Positions 10,156-21,881 are shown, numbered from the stretch's first letter. The stretch: DNA of 64,000 nt from Hyparrhenia diplandra (GCA_015847255.1 JADLZK010008556.1:124001-188000); one strand, 5' to 3'. Notes: generated by a model from the sequence alone, not told the origin. Program-made: numbers and translations.

Positions 10156-11780
10156 TTGTTAGGTATTCAACCTCAAACGACTGTTGGTTCTCCTATTTCT
10201 GCAGCCCAAGTACATTCCATGGTCAAGAAAAACTCAATACTGTATATGGTCCAACTAAATGCTATATCAGATATTAAACAGCCAGTTGAACCTATACCAC
10301 AAGAGATAAAGGAGATTATTGAACAGTATGAACCTGTCTTCCTACCAATCCCAGGATTACCTCCAAGAAGGTCTCATGATCATAAGATTCCACTGGTTTT
10401 GGTTGCACAGCCTTTTAGGTTAAAGCAATATAGGTATAACCCATTTCGTAAGAATGAAACCGAGAAGCAAATCAAGGAATTACTCCCGTAAAAATATGAT
10501 CCAACCAAGCCAGAGTCCATATGCCTCACCAGCACTTCTAGTTAGAAAGAAGACTGGGGATTGGAGACTATGTGTTGATTCTGGGGAGATTGAATGCACT
10601 AACAGTGAAGAACAAATTCCCCTTGTCTATTATTGATGAATTATTAGATGAGTTAAGTGGAGCACATTGGTTTACATCTCTTGATCTGAGCTCTGGTTTT
10701 CATCAGATAAGGATGGCTGCGGGTGAAGAGCATATAACAACATTTCAAGTCCATAATGGTCACTATGAATACAAGGTGATGCCATATCGAGTGTGGGGGA
10801 CACGCAACCTTTTAGGCATTCATGAATCAACTTCTAACTGTATTTCTCAAGAAATTTGTAGTTGTATTTATAGATGATATTCTAATATATAGTGAATCCT
10901 GGAAGGATCATCTATCACACCTTGCTCTAGTGTTTGCTGAATTACAAAAGCATGGTTTTTATGTCAAGCTGAGTAAATGCTCTTCTGCACAGAACCAGCT
11001 CAATTACTTGGGATATGTCATTAGTGGTGAAGGAGTTTCCACAGACCCTACAAAGGTCAAGGTAATTGCAGATTGACCTAGAGTTTCCACAGACCCTACA
11101 AAGGTCAAGGTAATTGCAGATTGACCTGCTCCACAAAATGTTAAGGAGCTCAGGAGTTTCCTTGGTATGGCTGGATACTACAGGAAATTTGTGAGAAATT
11201 TTGGATTATTGGCCCAGCCTCTCACAAATCTGTTAAGAAAAGGACATCAATATATTTGGACTAGTGTAGAGGAAGAATCTTTCAGAGCACTACAACAAGC
11301 ACTTATTACTGCACTAGTGCTTGCCCTACCAGATTTTTCAAAGCAATTTATTCTGGAGACTAATGCTTTAGATAAGGCTATTGGAGTTGTGCTACTTCAA
11401 GGGGAACATCCTATTGCTTATGTTAGCAAGGCATTAGGTCCCAGAGCTCAAGGCCTATCAACCTATGAGAAAGAGTATATGGCTATACTACTAGCCGTGG
11501 ATCATTGGAGGTCTTATCTACTCCATGCGAGTTCTTAATCGAGGCCCGACCGGTGGGGAGAGCTTGGTACATATTGATGATCAGAGGCTGTCAACCCCAT
11601 GGCAACACAAAGCCTTAACAAAGTTAATGGGTCTCAGTTTCAAAATAGTCTACAAACAAGGTAAATACAATAGGGTGGCAGATGCCTTGTCAAGAGCATC
11701 TCATTCTGAAACTCATGAGTTGTCTGTCTTTATGGACATACCTGAATTAAGTGTTGTAGTGGCTGCTCTACCCACCTAGA
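10156..11780 (+). pseudogene. gypsy reverse transcriptase and RNase H remnant
   Basis: The polymerase is spread over several frames: PRRSHDHKIPL, SPYASPALLVRKKTGDWRLC, FTSLDLSSGFHQIRM, and VFIDDILIYSESWKDHL with the catalytic IDD near 10872-10880. Then come LGYVISGEGVSTDP, MAGYYRKFVRNFG and an RNase H region (YEKEYMAILLAVDHWR, KIVYKQGKYNRVADALSR). A 48-bp tandem duplication lies inside the RT C-terminal end (11033-11127). Stops and frameshifts are frequent. Confidence 0.85.
11033..11127 (+). repeat. 48-bp tandem duplication in gypsy RT
   Basis: GAGTTTCCACAGACCCTACA with the following bases to TTGACCT occurs twice in a row with a 48-bp period (11033 and 11081). The copies are identical over at least 47 bases. 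The duplication repeats the VSTDPTKVKVIAD segment and its stop. It could be recent slippage or an assembly duplication. Confidence 0.9.
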
Positions 11781-11799
11781 CTCAGGCAATCCAGGATGC

Positions 11800-14534
11800 T
11801 TATCTAGAAGACCGAGGCTGCAGAATCTGTTCCATGAGTTGGTCATCCCGTCACCTTTCGCCGGTTCGGTCTCAAAGAAGGACTTATCTATTACAAAAAA
11901 CATAACGGGTAAGCAACTCACCCGCAATTCAAACCAAGATCGCAAGCTTTGCATTCTAACCCCGCAGGAGGACACTCGGTATTGAAGCAACATATATATA
12001 TGAAAGTCAAGAGATTGTTTGCATGGAAGAAATTGAGAAAAGACAAGACAGGACTTTGTGTCCCAGTGCACTATCTGTCAACAGGCAAAATCTGAACGTG
12101 TTGCATATCCCGGTCTTTTGGCTCCCTTGCCTAAATCTTCTTACTATAACCGCATCTTGGTTGTGGTTGACAAGTTCTCCAAATATGTGTTGACGTTCGT
12201 TAAGTGCTAAAAGAATAAGAAGATCGCACGAGAACATCATTGTTGCTTTTCCCTAGGAGAGTATTCTAGGGTATCGTATCCAAGCTTTAGATAAAGAATC
12301 TAATAACTCACAATCATGTATCTACTAACTTAGTAAACCAACTAGACTAAAGAGGGGTAAATGATTAATGAAGTATAAACAAGACTATGAATACTAAGGA
12401 TAAAAGTAATCTACTAATAATGACTAAAAGAATACTATAGTAAGCTATTCAAGAGGACAACAAAGAGAGACAAAGGTTCCTAGATACTTGTCTACTACTT
12501 TGGTTCTAAGGTAACTAAAGCATGGATAAATATAGCAATCACACAATAACACTTCAGGACATCAGAACACTAGCCACAAAAAGAGGTGAGAAGGGGGCTA
12601 GGAAGCTCGACTAAAGTCCTACAAACACCAACCCAAATATGATGGAATACATCGGCCATCGTGGTTTGTCACCACACAGGGCTACCACAAACTATTCATG
12701 GGATTGGGTGCAATCTCAGATAACTTTTAGTCTAGACACCATGTCTATACTATTAATTACTACTCTAATTATGTCTATAACTAGAGCACTCGATGCGAGC
12801 GGAGATCCTATGCTAAAGCATAAATACTACACTAACCATAAATATATGAAAGACATAAAAGTAAATAAAGAAGATAAATATATATATCAAAGCATAAGTC
12901 TTGTAGAGTGAAGATACAAAGACATACCATAACTCGAAGACTCTCGTAACCGGAGGAGCAGCTCCACTCCTCCCTAACTCTCAACTAGATCTAATCTATT
13001 ACATTAGAAAGTCTAGTCCTAGATCTACATTGAAGAAGAGAGAGAGTTCCTCACATTGGACCCCTCTCTAATCAATGAGATATGAATTATAATAAAATAA
13101 TAAAATAAAATAATAAAATTAATTTAATTCTAGAGGTCTAGGGTACTATATATAAGGGTCTCCTAGCCTCCCTTCAGCTAAGCAAGGTGGTACTAAACCT
13201 TTAATCATATCTCATTATAATGCTCATAGGCCTTTATGGGCCAAATTCTGATTTGGGCCCAATTAATCCCCAGCTCTTGTCTTCCATTATTTGTAAAATC
13301 AATATCTTTTCATTCTGAGCTCCAAATATAGCAAATAATATATCCGTTTCGATCGTCTTGACGAGCTCTTCGCAATGGTGTCCTCTAATCCATCATTTAA
13401 GATACTTTTATTCAGTGAAAATCACCTAACCTGCAAGATAAGTGAGAACACCAAAACTCATGGAATCCATTAGTATTAATAATCTTTTATATTATTTATC
13501 CATGATTTAGTAGGAAAGTAAATAGTAAATTTTAGACATTATCTACCGTCAATAATATGCACATTTTATTCCATTGTCCCACCCATTTACATCTCTGCAA
13601 GTGGCTTTGACATATCTGCATCAAGTGTATAAGTTACATGGATTACCAAAAGTCATGGTATCTGATAGAGATAAAGTTTTCACTAGTCTAGTTTGGAAGG
13701 AGTTATTCAAGCTTCTCAAGGTTGACCATTTGCTGAGTACATCTTATCATCTCCAAACTGATGGGCGCAGAGAGAGAGTAAACCAGTGTTTAGAGACATT
13801 TCTAAGATGTTTCACTCATGCTAGCCCTCTCAAATGGTCTAAATGGCTGCCTTATGCTAAATTCTGGTATAATACTTCCTATCATACCTCACTTGGAGCA
13901 ACACCTTTCAAGGTTATCTATGGCCATGAGCCTAATAAGATGGGAATTCAGGACACTGATGCTTGTGTTAACACTGATCTGCATGACTGGTTATTAGAAA
14001 GAGAGTTGATGCAAAAGCTAGTTCAGCAACATCTACTCAGAGCCCAGCAAAGAATGAAATTTCATGCTGACTCTAAGAGGCCTTTCAGAGAATTCTCAGT
14101 GGGTGACTCTGTATACCAGAAGATCCAACCTTACATTCAAACTTCACTCAGTCATAGGTCTTCAAACAAGCTGTCTTTCAAATATTTTGGACCATTCATA
14201 ATCTTGGCAAGAATTGGACCAACTGCTTACAACCTATCTCTACCTGACAGTAGCTCTATTCATGATGTCTTTCATGTTTCACAGCTTAAGAAGGCCATTC
14301 CTCCTGGTGAACAAGTGCATTCTGAGTTACCAGATGTTCATCTTCAGTTTCAAGTACCCTTACAGGTCATCGACAGGCGTGTCCAACAAGTCGGTGGTCG
14401 AACTGTACGCCAAGTCCTGATCCGGTGGTCTGATCTACCTGACCAATTGTCTACCTGGGAGGATGAAGATGCTATACAACAAGAATACCTCAGGGCTCCG
14501 GCTTGGGGACAAGCCGTTTCTCAAGGAGGAGGAT
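11800..14534 (+). pseudogene. gypsy integrase with C-terminal chromodomain, split by a solo LTR
   Basis: The N-terminal part (to 12187) is degraded: MKVKRLFAWKK, zinc-binding CQQAKSER and VVVDKFSKY. Sequence 12188-13554 is a solo LTR. The integrase resumes at 13560 as AHFIPLSHPFTSLQ, PKVMVSDRDKVFTS and TSYHLQTDGRRERVNQCLE. One long open frame (13574-14569, 331 residues) covers the rest, including YFGPFIILARIG, DVFHVSQLKKAI, and a terminal chromodomain-like block VLIRWSDLPDQLSTWEDEDAI. The chromodomain identifies the chromovirus clade. The long open C-terminal half suggests modest age. Confidence 0.88.
12188..13554 (-). mobile_element. Solo LTR nested in gypsy integrase
   Basis: The sequence starts TGTTGACGTTCGTTAAG and ends CTACCGTCAATA, flanked by ATATG on both sides (12183-12187 and 13555-13559). 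Excision rejoins the integrase frame as KFSKY-AHFIP, which fixes the borders. No internal region or second LTR is present. The motif GTATTCTAGGGTATCGTAT (12262-12280) and the terminal TTGACG/CGTCAA inverted repeat relate it to the Athila-like LTRs at 52803 and 58792. By comparison with them it lies in minus orientation, and its own start reads TA instead of TG. Confidence 0.85.
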
Positions 14535-14918
14535 TGTCACCCGACAAGATGGCGGCACACCCAGAGTGACTGAAGATGAAGGTGGAGGCGTAATCCTAGA
14601 AGACGTCTTCAGCAAGGGAGGGCGTCCAAAGAGAAACCGCAAGACAAACACCCGCGTCGCTGGAGCTGACTGGGCTTAAAGACTATGAAGGCCCATTTCG
14701 TTTAATTGATTTGCTTTGTTCAAGCCCATGTAACGGGCGGCCAAGTGCCGTGGTACAAAGAGCCGAGCTCCCGGGAGTTTGGGTAGGATTTGGCTAGATT
14801 CGTTTTGAAACCGAGCCGGTTGGCAGCGGCGATACCGCCGATCGCCGTGGTGATCGAAGAACTTGAAACCTATCCTCGTTATTGTAATACACTATCGTGA
14901 GATTGTTGAGGGGTTACA
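14535..14918 (+). repeat. 3' LTR of chromovirus
   Basis: 384 bp from TGTCACCCGACAAGATGG to GGGGTTACA, preceded by the polypurine tract AAGGAGGAGGA (14523-14533). It differs from the 5' LTR by scattered substitutions and small indels. Confidence 0.9.
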
Positions 14919-14924
14919 TTTTGA

Positions 14925-15390
14925 TGTCACGGACCAGTTAGGTGCTCAAGTTTAGTAGCACCTTGCCTAGGGAAGAGGGCCATGCATGACCACCTTATAA
15001 GGGAGAGTATCCCTCTCCCATCAGTCCGGGCTTTTAGGAGGAATTGGGCCTCTTGCCTTATAGTGGGCCGTGAGCACATGAACGTCCGAACCTATGGTGG
15101 AGTGTTGGGCTAGATTGAGTGGACGCTAACAATGGTATCAGCTCTTGACCCATGCCCCCTAGGGGGCTTCCTAGGGGGTGAGATGTCACGGACCAGTTAG
15201 GTGCTCAAGTTTAATATCATCTTGCCTAGGGAAGGGGGGCCATGACCACCTTATAAGGGAGAGTATCCCTCTCCATCAATCCGGTCTTTGGGAGGAATTG
15301 GGTCTCTTCCCTTATGAGTGGACGGTGGCGCATAAACATCCGCACCTATGGTGGAATGTTGGGCTAGATTGAGTGGGACGCTAATCAACA
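14925..15390 (+). mobile_element. Complete TRIM (terminal-repeat retrotransposon in miniature)
   Basis: Two LTRs, 14925-15131 (TGTCACGGACC...CGCTAACA) and 15184-15390 (TGTCACGGACC...TCAACA), enclose only 52 bp. That internal stretch holds a primer-binding site TGGTATCAGCTC (15133-15144) and a purine-rich tract GGGGGTGAGA just before the second LTR. There is no coding capacity, so it must have been mobilised by proteins from another element. Confidence 0.9.
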
Positions 15391-16558
15391 AGCTGCGATA
15401 GTGCCTCCATGGTCGAGACAAACATTCTGCAGGTGTTGTTTCCTAACGGTCAGGAAATTGCCGTGTGCTTGCGGGTAACCAAAAAAAAATACAATATGCA
15501 TCTTGAAATGCCTTTGTTCAGATTCATGTTTAAAAATTTTATTTTTCTTGGACGGAATGAGTTCACGACAGATTAAATTTATTAAAAAACAGTATCAACG
15601 TTTTGTATCTTTATAAATATTTGTAATAAAAATACCTTTTATGATTTCTTTAATACTCTCTTTTGGAAAAAAAAAAAAGAATGTAATTCTTGTTTTTTAA
15701 AAAGGTAAATAGTTTTACTTTTGACAATATTTGTACCAAAATATACTAACATTTATAATTAGTAATGTTGATTCTCATCTAAATTTTTATATCGATTTGG
15801 CTAAACTTGAAATTGATTGAGTTATTGGAAAACGATGATGGTCTGTAGTTGAAAGCTTAGCATCTAGCTAGGCCGGCCTCCATTTAGGTTTGGTAATAAA
15901 TGACAATATTTGTGGACTAACTTTTCATATGAGATATGGCGAGAAGTCATAGACGTGTATCGAAGAAAATGGTAATGCAAGGACGATTCAACAGGGCCTG
16001 TCGCCCCAAAAGTAAACCCCCACTATGGCGCGTGGGTCCAAGTGGTAAAATGTATAGTACTACAAAATTTTTAAAAAATGTACTCTTACGTGATGAAGAA
16101 AGGCCTAGGTTGCCACGTAAGAGCAAATAGCGCGCAATAATAGAGTTGCATCACTACTACATTTTTTTTAAAATTTTTTGGGGCAAACTAGTTAATGAAC
16201 TGTTGAGCTCTCGACCATGAAGGAACCTATTAGGACATAGACATCTGCGGGTTGCCCTAGGTTGGACAGCAAGCCGAGCATCACCTTGTCATTGGGTCAA
16301 GAGATGAACATGTACATGTTGGAACAGCAGGTCAAAAGAGAAAACATAATGAACAGCAATGTTGTAGATTGATTTGTGTGAATAACCGACCATGGCCCTT
16401 TATTTATAGAGGGCAGGGTGGACATATCTTATGGAAGTCGAAATACCTTACAAATCCATGTAAAAACACAATTCTAAATTGACTTCAACTTGCCAAAACT
16501 GGCATGATCGTAATTTCACTTCTTTTTAACACTTATTTGTGTGCCTTTTAAACATGTG
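15391..16558. other. Intergenic, no gene seen
   Basis: The stretch is AT-rich, with homopolymer A and T runs near 15482 and 15668. The only open frame of note (15936-16130, 64 codons, basic) has no recognisable motif, so I do not call it a gene. Confidence 0.4.
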
Positions 16559-16821
16559 GGGTGTGTTTAGATCCCTGAAAATTGGCACCGCGGTGAACTG
16601 AACAGCATAACACTTTTCATTTGTTTGTGGCAATGTTATCCTACCATAGGATAACTAGGCTCAAAAAGATCCGTCTCATAATGTACATCTAAACTGTTCA
16701 ATTAGTTATTTTATTTACCTACATTTTATACTCCGAACAGGTGTCGTTTGGTGCATTTAATGCTTTGATATGATGAGAGTTTTAGAAATTTTGGAGAAAA
16801 GTTGGGAAACTAAACACACCC
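16559..16821. mobile_element. MITE with 12-bp terminal inverted repeats
   Basis: The left end GGGTGTGTTTAG (16559-16570) is the exact reverse complement of the right end CTAAACACACCC (16810-16821). The body is 263 bp, AT-rich and noncoding. A 3-bp GTG is present on both sides (16556-16558, 16822-16824), which is weak support for the target duplication. The superfamily is not certain. Confidence 0.7.
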
Positions 16822-16953
16822 GTGGCTACAAATTCTTTCGTTTCAAGTGTTTTCCTCTTTTGTCACCTTTTCTATTTTCTTATTCTGTTTACTTCTTCCT
16901 AGCCACATGAATTGAGAAATTAAAACAGACCTGGCCTCCTAGTCCTGCCCCGG

Positions 16954-17820
16954 CCGTGTGTTTGGTTGTGGGTTGGGTGGGTTGGAGTCACTCCAACCCA
17001 GGTTTTAGGGATGACTCTAACCCTTCTCATGTTTGGTTGGTTTTGTTGGAACAGGTTGGCTCTAACCCTTGACATTTGTTTGGTTGGAGGAATTGGGATA
17101 GGGATGGATGGGCAGATTCACTCCGTTAGGGTCCCACGTGTCATTCTCATAAGACGAGCACTTTGCATCGGGAACCCTTCGGATCTCATAAACTAACTAG
17201 GCCCATATACTTAAATCCTTCTCCGGCACTTTTACAAAGTGAACACACAAAAGATTTTTGTTTACATCTAAGCCCTTCTTCTTCTTCTTCTAGAACGGCG
17301 GAGGATGGGAATCGACAGGCCGACATTTTGGGATCAGGATGGGCGGGCGCGGCTCCGCCGAGCAGCTGCGCTGGTGGTGAGTGAGCCTCAGCCGCCGCCG
17401 CGCCTTCTTCCTCCGAGGACGGCTCACCTTCTTCTTCCTCCGAGGTTTCTTCCTTCGAACACAGGGGCAGCGACCGTCCCTGGGGGGCGGCGGCGACTTC
17501 CATGACAGGCGGAACGTCTCGTGGGCGGCGATGGGGGCGAGCCTTGAGGGTTGTGGTCGGTGGGCGGCCTGCAGCGTGGGGTCATGGTCGGCGGACGGGG
17601 GCGAGTGCTCGCGAGACGGGCCCGGCGAACCAAGCGGCAGCGCCTCGAACCCAGCGTGGGTTGGCTCCGTCCGCCATATTTGGTCCGGACGGAGTCAACC
17701 CGCATATCGACCGAATGTTCTCGTCTGGTCCGCTCCAACACCTACTGCTCCCTATCCAAACATCCTAAAAATCGGTTGGACCCGTCCGGGTCAGATCTCT
17801 TCCATCAACCAAACACACGG
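16954..17820. mobile_element. Pack-type TIR transposon with GC-rich captured sequence
   Basis: A 15-bp terminal inverted repeat, CCGTGTGTTTGGTTG (16954-16968) and CAACCAAACACACGG (17806-17820), encloses 867 bp. The ends are typical MITE sequence. The centre (about 17290-17750) is sharply GC-rich with (CTT)n and (GCC)n tracts, like a grass first exon. Open frames there have no recognised domain and there is no transposase. A clear target duplication was not found. Confidence 0.65.
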
Positions 17821-17838
17821 TAGACATTTGAGAAATTC

Positions 17839-17858
17839 TTTTTTTTTTTTTTTTTTTT
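17839..17858. repeat. Poly-T run
   Basis: 20 T residues. The related sequence near 18801 has CCGTTTTTCTTTGCG at the same place, so this run looks like an expansion of a T-rich stretch. Confidence 0.9.
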
Positions 17859-18130
17859 GTCGTTTGACCTTTTTAGATGTGTGCCAGTTTTACACGGTGG
17901 AGCTGCAGTGCAGAGAAGGAAAAAGGAGGCCGGCCGGCCAGGGAGCGACTGCTTGGAAACCGTGTCCTGGTCTTCCACAAAACGTGTATGGATTTTTTTT
18001 TAGACCAAAGGTGCCTGCCCAGCTTTTATAGAAAGCTTAACACAAGTACACAAGTTTACGCTGGGGTTACCAGCTTACAAAGATTAGCATCTGTCCCTCA
18101 GGACCTTTGCAAAAGAAACCAACCTCCTAA

Positions 18131-19076
18131 GGCTGTCTCCAACAGCATAGGTATAATTTTGAGACCCATACCATGATATGGATGCTGCACAGTGAAAATG
18201 TCTTTCCCCCAAAACTTCTTCTTCAACAGCAGACGCAGCGGTCTCCTCTTCTTTCCTCCTCGCGAGCTCGGTCCAGTAGCCTCCGCCGCCATCTCTTCAC
18301 CGTCGGCGGTCTGGCCTGGAGTAGATGGATTGCCAGCACCGCCCGATCCATCCCCCGTTCCCCACAGAGGACGGCCCACGATGGACCCCGCGCGCCCGCG
18401 CCCACGCCGCGCGGCGCAGGCCTCGTATTTGGCGACAGCGGCGCCTTCCAGCGGCAGGCCTCCGGCGAGCCTGCGGCGTGGCCGCGGGGGCAGCAGCCGG
18501 GCGGTTGCGGGTCGCGTGGCGTCATCCTCAGTGGCGAGTGCGGATGGTGCTATCCGCGGCGGCGGCTGCCTCGCCCGTCGCCGCCCCGCGGGGTGGACCT
18601 CAAAGCGGCCTCGCCCCTCCCGGCCAAGGCGGCAGCGGATCCGCCATTCCCAGCTACATGCAGCCCAGAATCGCAGCCGACTCCCGCCCGCGGCCTCGCA
18701 TCGCCGAGCCAGCCTCCCTCGTCGAGCTCGCGCGACTCCTCCTGGCCCGAACACAGATCTCTTCCATCAACCAAACCACGCCGGGAGACATTTGAGAAAT
18801 TGCCGTTTTTCTTTGCGTTTGATGCTTTTTCCATGTGCGAACTTTTACTCGGCGGTGGAGCTGCACCAGTCTGCGCCGCGCGCGGGAGGAGGCTAGTGGG
18901 CTACCACCGGACGTTGCCTCGCGAGGAGAGAGAATTGGCACTTGTGGTCTCCTTCTGCCTGCTATGCATTTTTTTTTGCGTAAGGTGCATGGGTCATCTG
19001 TTGGAGGATGTTTTGGATAGGTAAAGCACTGTTTTTGACCTTTTTCTTAGGTTTGAGTCTCCTGTTGGAGACAGCC
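18131..19076. mobile_element. Harbinger-like Pack element inserted in the LINE 3' UTR
   Basis: 15-bp terminal inverted repeats GGCTGTCTCCAACAG (18131-18145) and CTGTTGGAGACAGCC (19062-19076) are flanked by TAA on both sides (18128-18130 and 19077-19079), the duplication typical of PIF/Harbinger (Tourist) elements. The 946-bp body holds a very GC-rich core (about 18240-18740) resembling captured plant exon sequence, then a stretch matching 17790-17935 outside the element. There is no transposase. Confidence 0.85.
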
Positions 19077-19169
19077 TAACATCCCAAAAGCTACCCCTCT
19101 CTCTCAACTGCAAGCTAATACTGAAAGACAGGAAACAAAAGCTGACTGAAAACATCAGAGCTTAAACAT

Positions 19170-21864
19170 TTATGAGCACAGTCCTTCCTTCAGCTTGTTC
19201 AGCGCTTCCTCCCTCCTTGATGAATGTCTTGATGCCAAAATTGTCCACTGATTTAGTAGCCCCAGGGCCTGGTACGCCACCTGCTTAGTGGATTTTATAA
19301 TCATGTCAGAGAACACAAGATCGTTTCTGGACTTCCAAAGAGCCCAACCTACAGCTCCCATAATTCCCCACAGTACATCTCTACTTTCAGAGCTATTAGA
19401 GTTATTAAGCATGTCTTGGAAAGATGAGATGGATGTTGGTATCTGGGGCCACCCAAGGCTATCTCTCACCCAGCACCATGTCACCACAGCACATGAACAT
19501 TGGAACAACAAGTGATCAATTGTTTCCTCTTGTTCACAAAATTTGCAGCACTCAGCCTCATTCCAGTTCCTTAATCTCAGTTGCTGCACTGTTTGCACTC
19601 TGTCATGCCATGCCATCCACAAGAAGTTTCTGATTTTTAGTGGGATTTTCTGACCCCACATTTCCACCATTTGTTTATCAATTACTCCTGGGTTGGTGAT
19701 ATATCTATACATGCTCCTGGAAGAGAACTTGCCTGACTGTTCCAGCTTCCAGATTACCCTATCCTTCTCCTCATTTAGTTCAACTTCTGCTAACTTTGCT
19801 TGGAGCTCAGTCCACTCCTCTTGGACTACCTCCCCAAAGCGTCTTCTGTAGCTTAACTGCCACTCACACTGCTTGGCCTCATGTACTGAAATCTCCTGGT
19901 CAAAACATATCTTATACATATTTGGACACGGGGTCTTGAGTGGAATCTCCCCAACCGGATATCTTCCCGTAATCTAGTGGTTTTTCCATCTCCTATCACA
20001 TGAGCCTTCCCCTCTCATACCAAGCTTTGGCTGAATGCAATCCCTGCCAAAATTGAGAAGTGCCCCCACTCTTGGTTTGGTAGAAACCCTTTCCTTTTAA
20101 GTATTTTTTCTAAGTAAATTCATACACATGCTATCCTCCCCATTTTCCAATTTGAAAATCCACTTGCATAACATTGCAGTATTCATTGCTCTGGTGTCAA
20201 TAAATCCTAACCCCCCAAAGTCTTTAGGTTTGTCTAGGGCCTCCCATCTGATCATATGGAATTTCTTTTTTCCCCCCACTCCTTCCCAGAAAAAATTACT
20301 TATGTGAGTATCAAATCTCTGGTGGTTCCCTTCATACAGATGATAGAAGCCCATACAGTACATTGGTAAGCTAGTTAAACTAGAATTAATGAGGATGGAT
20401 TTGCCCCCGGATGTCGGGTGGCCACACTTCTAGGTTTGCAACCTTTTCTCCATTTTATCAGCTGCTCCCCCCAGTTCAGCTTTGGATAGTCTCCTGTCAC
20501 TGATTGGTAGGCCAAGGTATGTTAAAGGAAAACTCCCCAATTTGCAATTGAAAATGTCAGCAACTTTCTGACTTTCTGCTGATGACAGTCCTTCAGTATA
20601 AACCTCACTCTTTGAGTAATTTATTTTCATACCTGACATCTCCTCATAACAAAGTAGTAGAAACTTCAAGTTCATCATATTTTCTTCCTCATATTGAATA
20701 AAGAGCACAGTATCATCAACATATTGTAAATGAGTCAAACCCCCATCCACAAGGTCATGGCATACCCCTTTTAAGTAACCATTTTCACTAGATGATGTCA
20801 GCATTTCAGACAAAGCATCTGCAACTAAATTGAACAGCAGTGGGGAAAGGGGATCCCCTTGTCTCGGCCTTTGTAGCTTCTAAAAAATTTCCCAATTCCC
20901 CATTCAGATTGATTTGCTACTCTTCCCCCTTGTACAGCTTTCATCATCCACTCAATCCATTTTTGATCAAATCTCTTCTTTTTTTAGCACATCATGCAGA
21001 AGGCTCCAATTCACTCTGTCATAGGCTTTTTCAAAATCTAGCTTCAGAATAACCCCCTTCTTTTTCCTGACTCTTAATTCATGCAGAATCTCATGAAACA
21101 CAAGTACTCCATCTAGGATAAATCTTCCAGGAATAAAAGTTGTTTGGTTCTCACTAATGATCTTATTGATGACCCCATTTAATCTACAAGTAAGAACTTT
21201 GGTAATGATTTTATAAATGACATTTAACAGACAGATGGGTCTGAACTGCTTTATCTGGGTTGCTCCGTTGACCTTTGGGATAAGGATGATTGATCCATAG
21301 TTTAACCTTGCTAGATCTAACTCCCCCCTGTACAGACTATGTAACATTTCTAAGATATCTCCCTTGACCTTAGGCCAGAAATCCTTAAAAAATCCAGTAG
21401 CCAGTCCATCAGGACCTGGAGCAGTGTTTGTTTTCATTTCTTTGACAGCTTTTTCCAGTTCTCGCATGGAGAAAGGCCTTGTTAACCACTGATTGTCTGT
21501 GTCACTAACAGATCTTCTATCTTCCCAGAAATTTTCCCCCAGGAAAACTGTTGGTTCTTCTTCTCCCCCAAAGAGTTTTTTGTAGAAATCTGTGATATAT
21601 GTTTTGAGCTCCTCCTTATCTTCAATAGATCTGTCTCCCTCAGTTAGACTGTTGATCATACACTTTCTTTTCCTTCCATTTGCAATATTATGGAAATAAC
21701 TTGTATTTGCATCCCCCTGTAGTAACCAATTTTCTCCCCCTCTTCTTTGCCACGTTACTTCTTCATTCTCATAAATTCTAACTAATTGATTTTCCAAATC
21801 ATATCTATCTAACCATTCCTGGCTGCATAGTGACCTTTCTTCTGCTATTTTGTCCCATCTTTCA
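19170..21864 (-). pseudogene. LINE ORF2 remnant: reverse transcriptase and zf-RVT
   Basis: Minus-strand frames give the plant L1 polymerase in order: WQRRGGENWLLQGDANTSYF, APGPDGLATGFFKDFWP, FRPICLLNVIYKIITKVL, QTTFIPGRFILDGVLV, LKLDFEKAYDRVNW (21864 down to 20967). Then come QYVDDTVLFI with the catalytic YVDD (20710-20740) and YLGLPISDRRL (20430-20813), FWEGVGGKKKFHMIRW (20097-20363), and the C-terminal zf-RVT block with KIPLKIRNFLWMAWHDRV and CCKFCEQEETIDHLLFQC (19170-19919). Frame breaks near 20880, 20400 and 20000 inactivate it. The N-terminal endonuclease is absent through truncation. Confidence 0.9.
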
Positions 21865-21881
21865 ACAAAACGTGTATGGAT

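Larger units (their letters stand above)
7734..15390 (+). mobile_element. Composite insertion: gypsy chromovirus plus TRIM sharing one target duplication
   Basis: The outer borders carry the same 5 bp: AGCTG at 7729-7733 and again at 15391-15395. Inside are a full chromovirus (7734-14918), a 6-bp spacer TTTTGA, and a complete TRIM (14925-15390). Neither element alone has matching flanks: the chromovirus has AGCTG/TTTTG and the TRIM has TTTGA/AGCTG. The gypsy start TGTCACTGGAC and the TRIM start TGTCACGGACC are nearly the same. Confidence 0.8.
17994..21864 (-). mobile_element. 5'-truncated L1-type LINE
   Basis: A 17-bp direct repeat ACAAAACGTGTATGGAT (17977-17993 and 21865-21881) flanks it. 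A T-run at 17994-18001 is the minus-strand poly(A) tail and GGTGCCTGCCCAGC is a typical LINE 3' end. The body lacks ORF1 and the endonuclease. Its 3' UTR is interrupted by a Pack-Harbinger element (18131-19076); without that the LINE is about 2.9 kb. Confidence 0.88.

Noticed and set aside
17381..19024. Open frames over 200 codons inside the Pack elements
   Set aside because: GC-rich captured sequence without a start context, domain or consistent frame.
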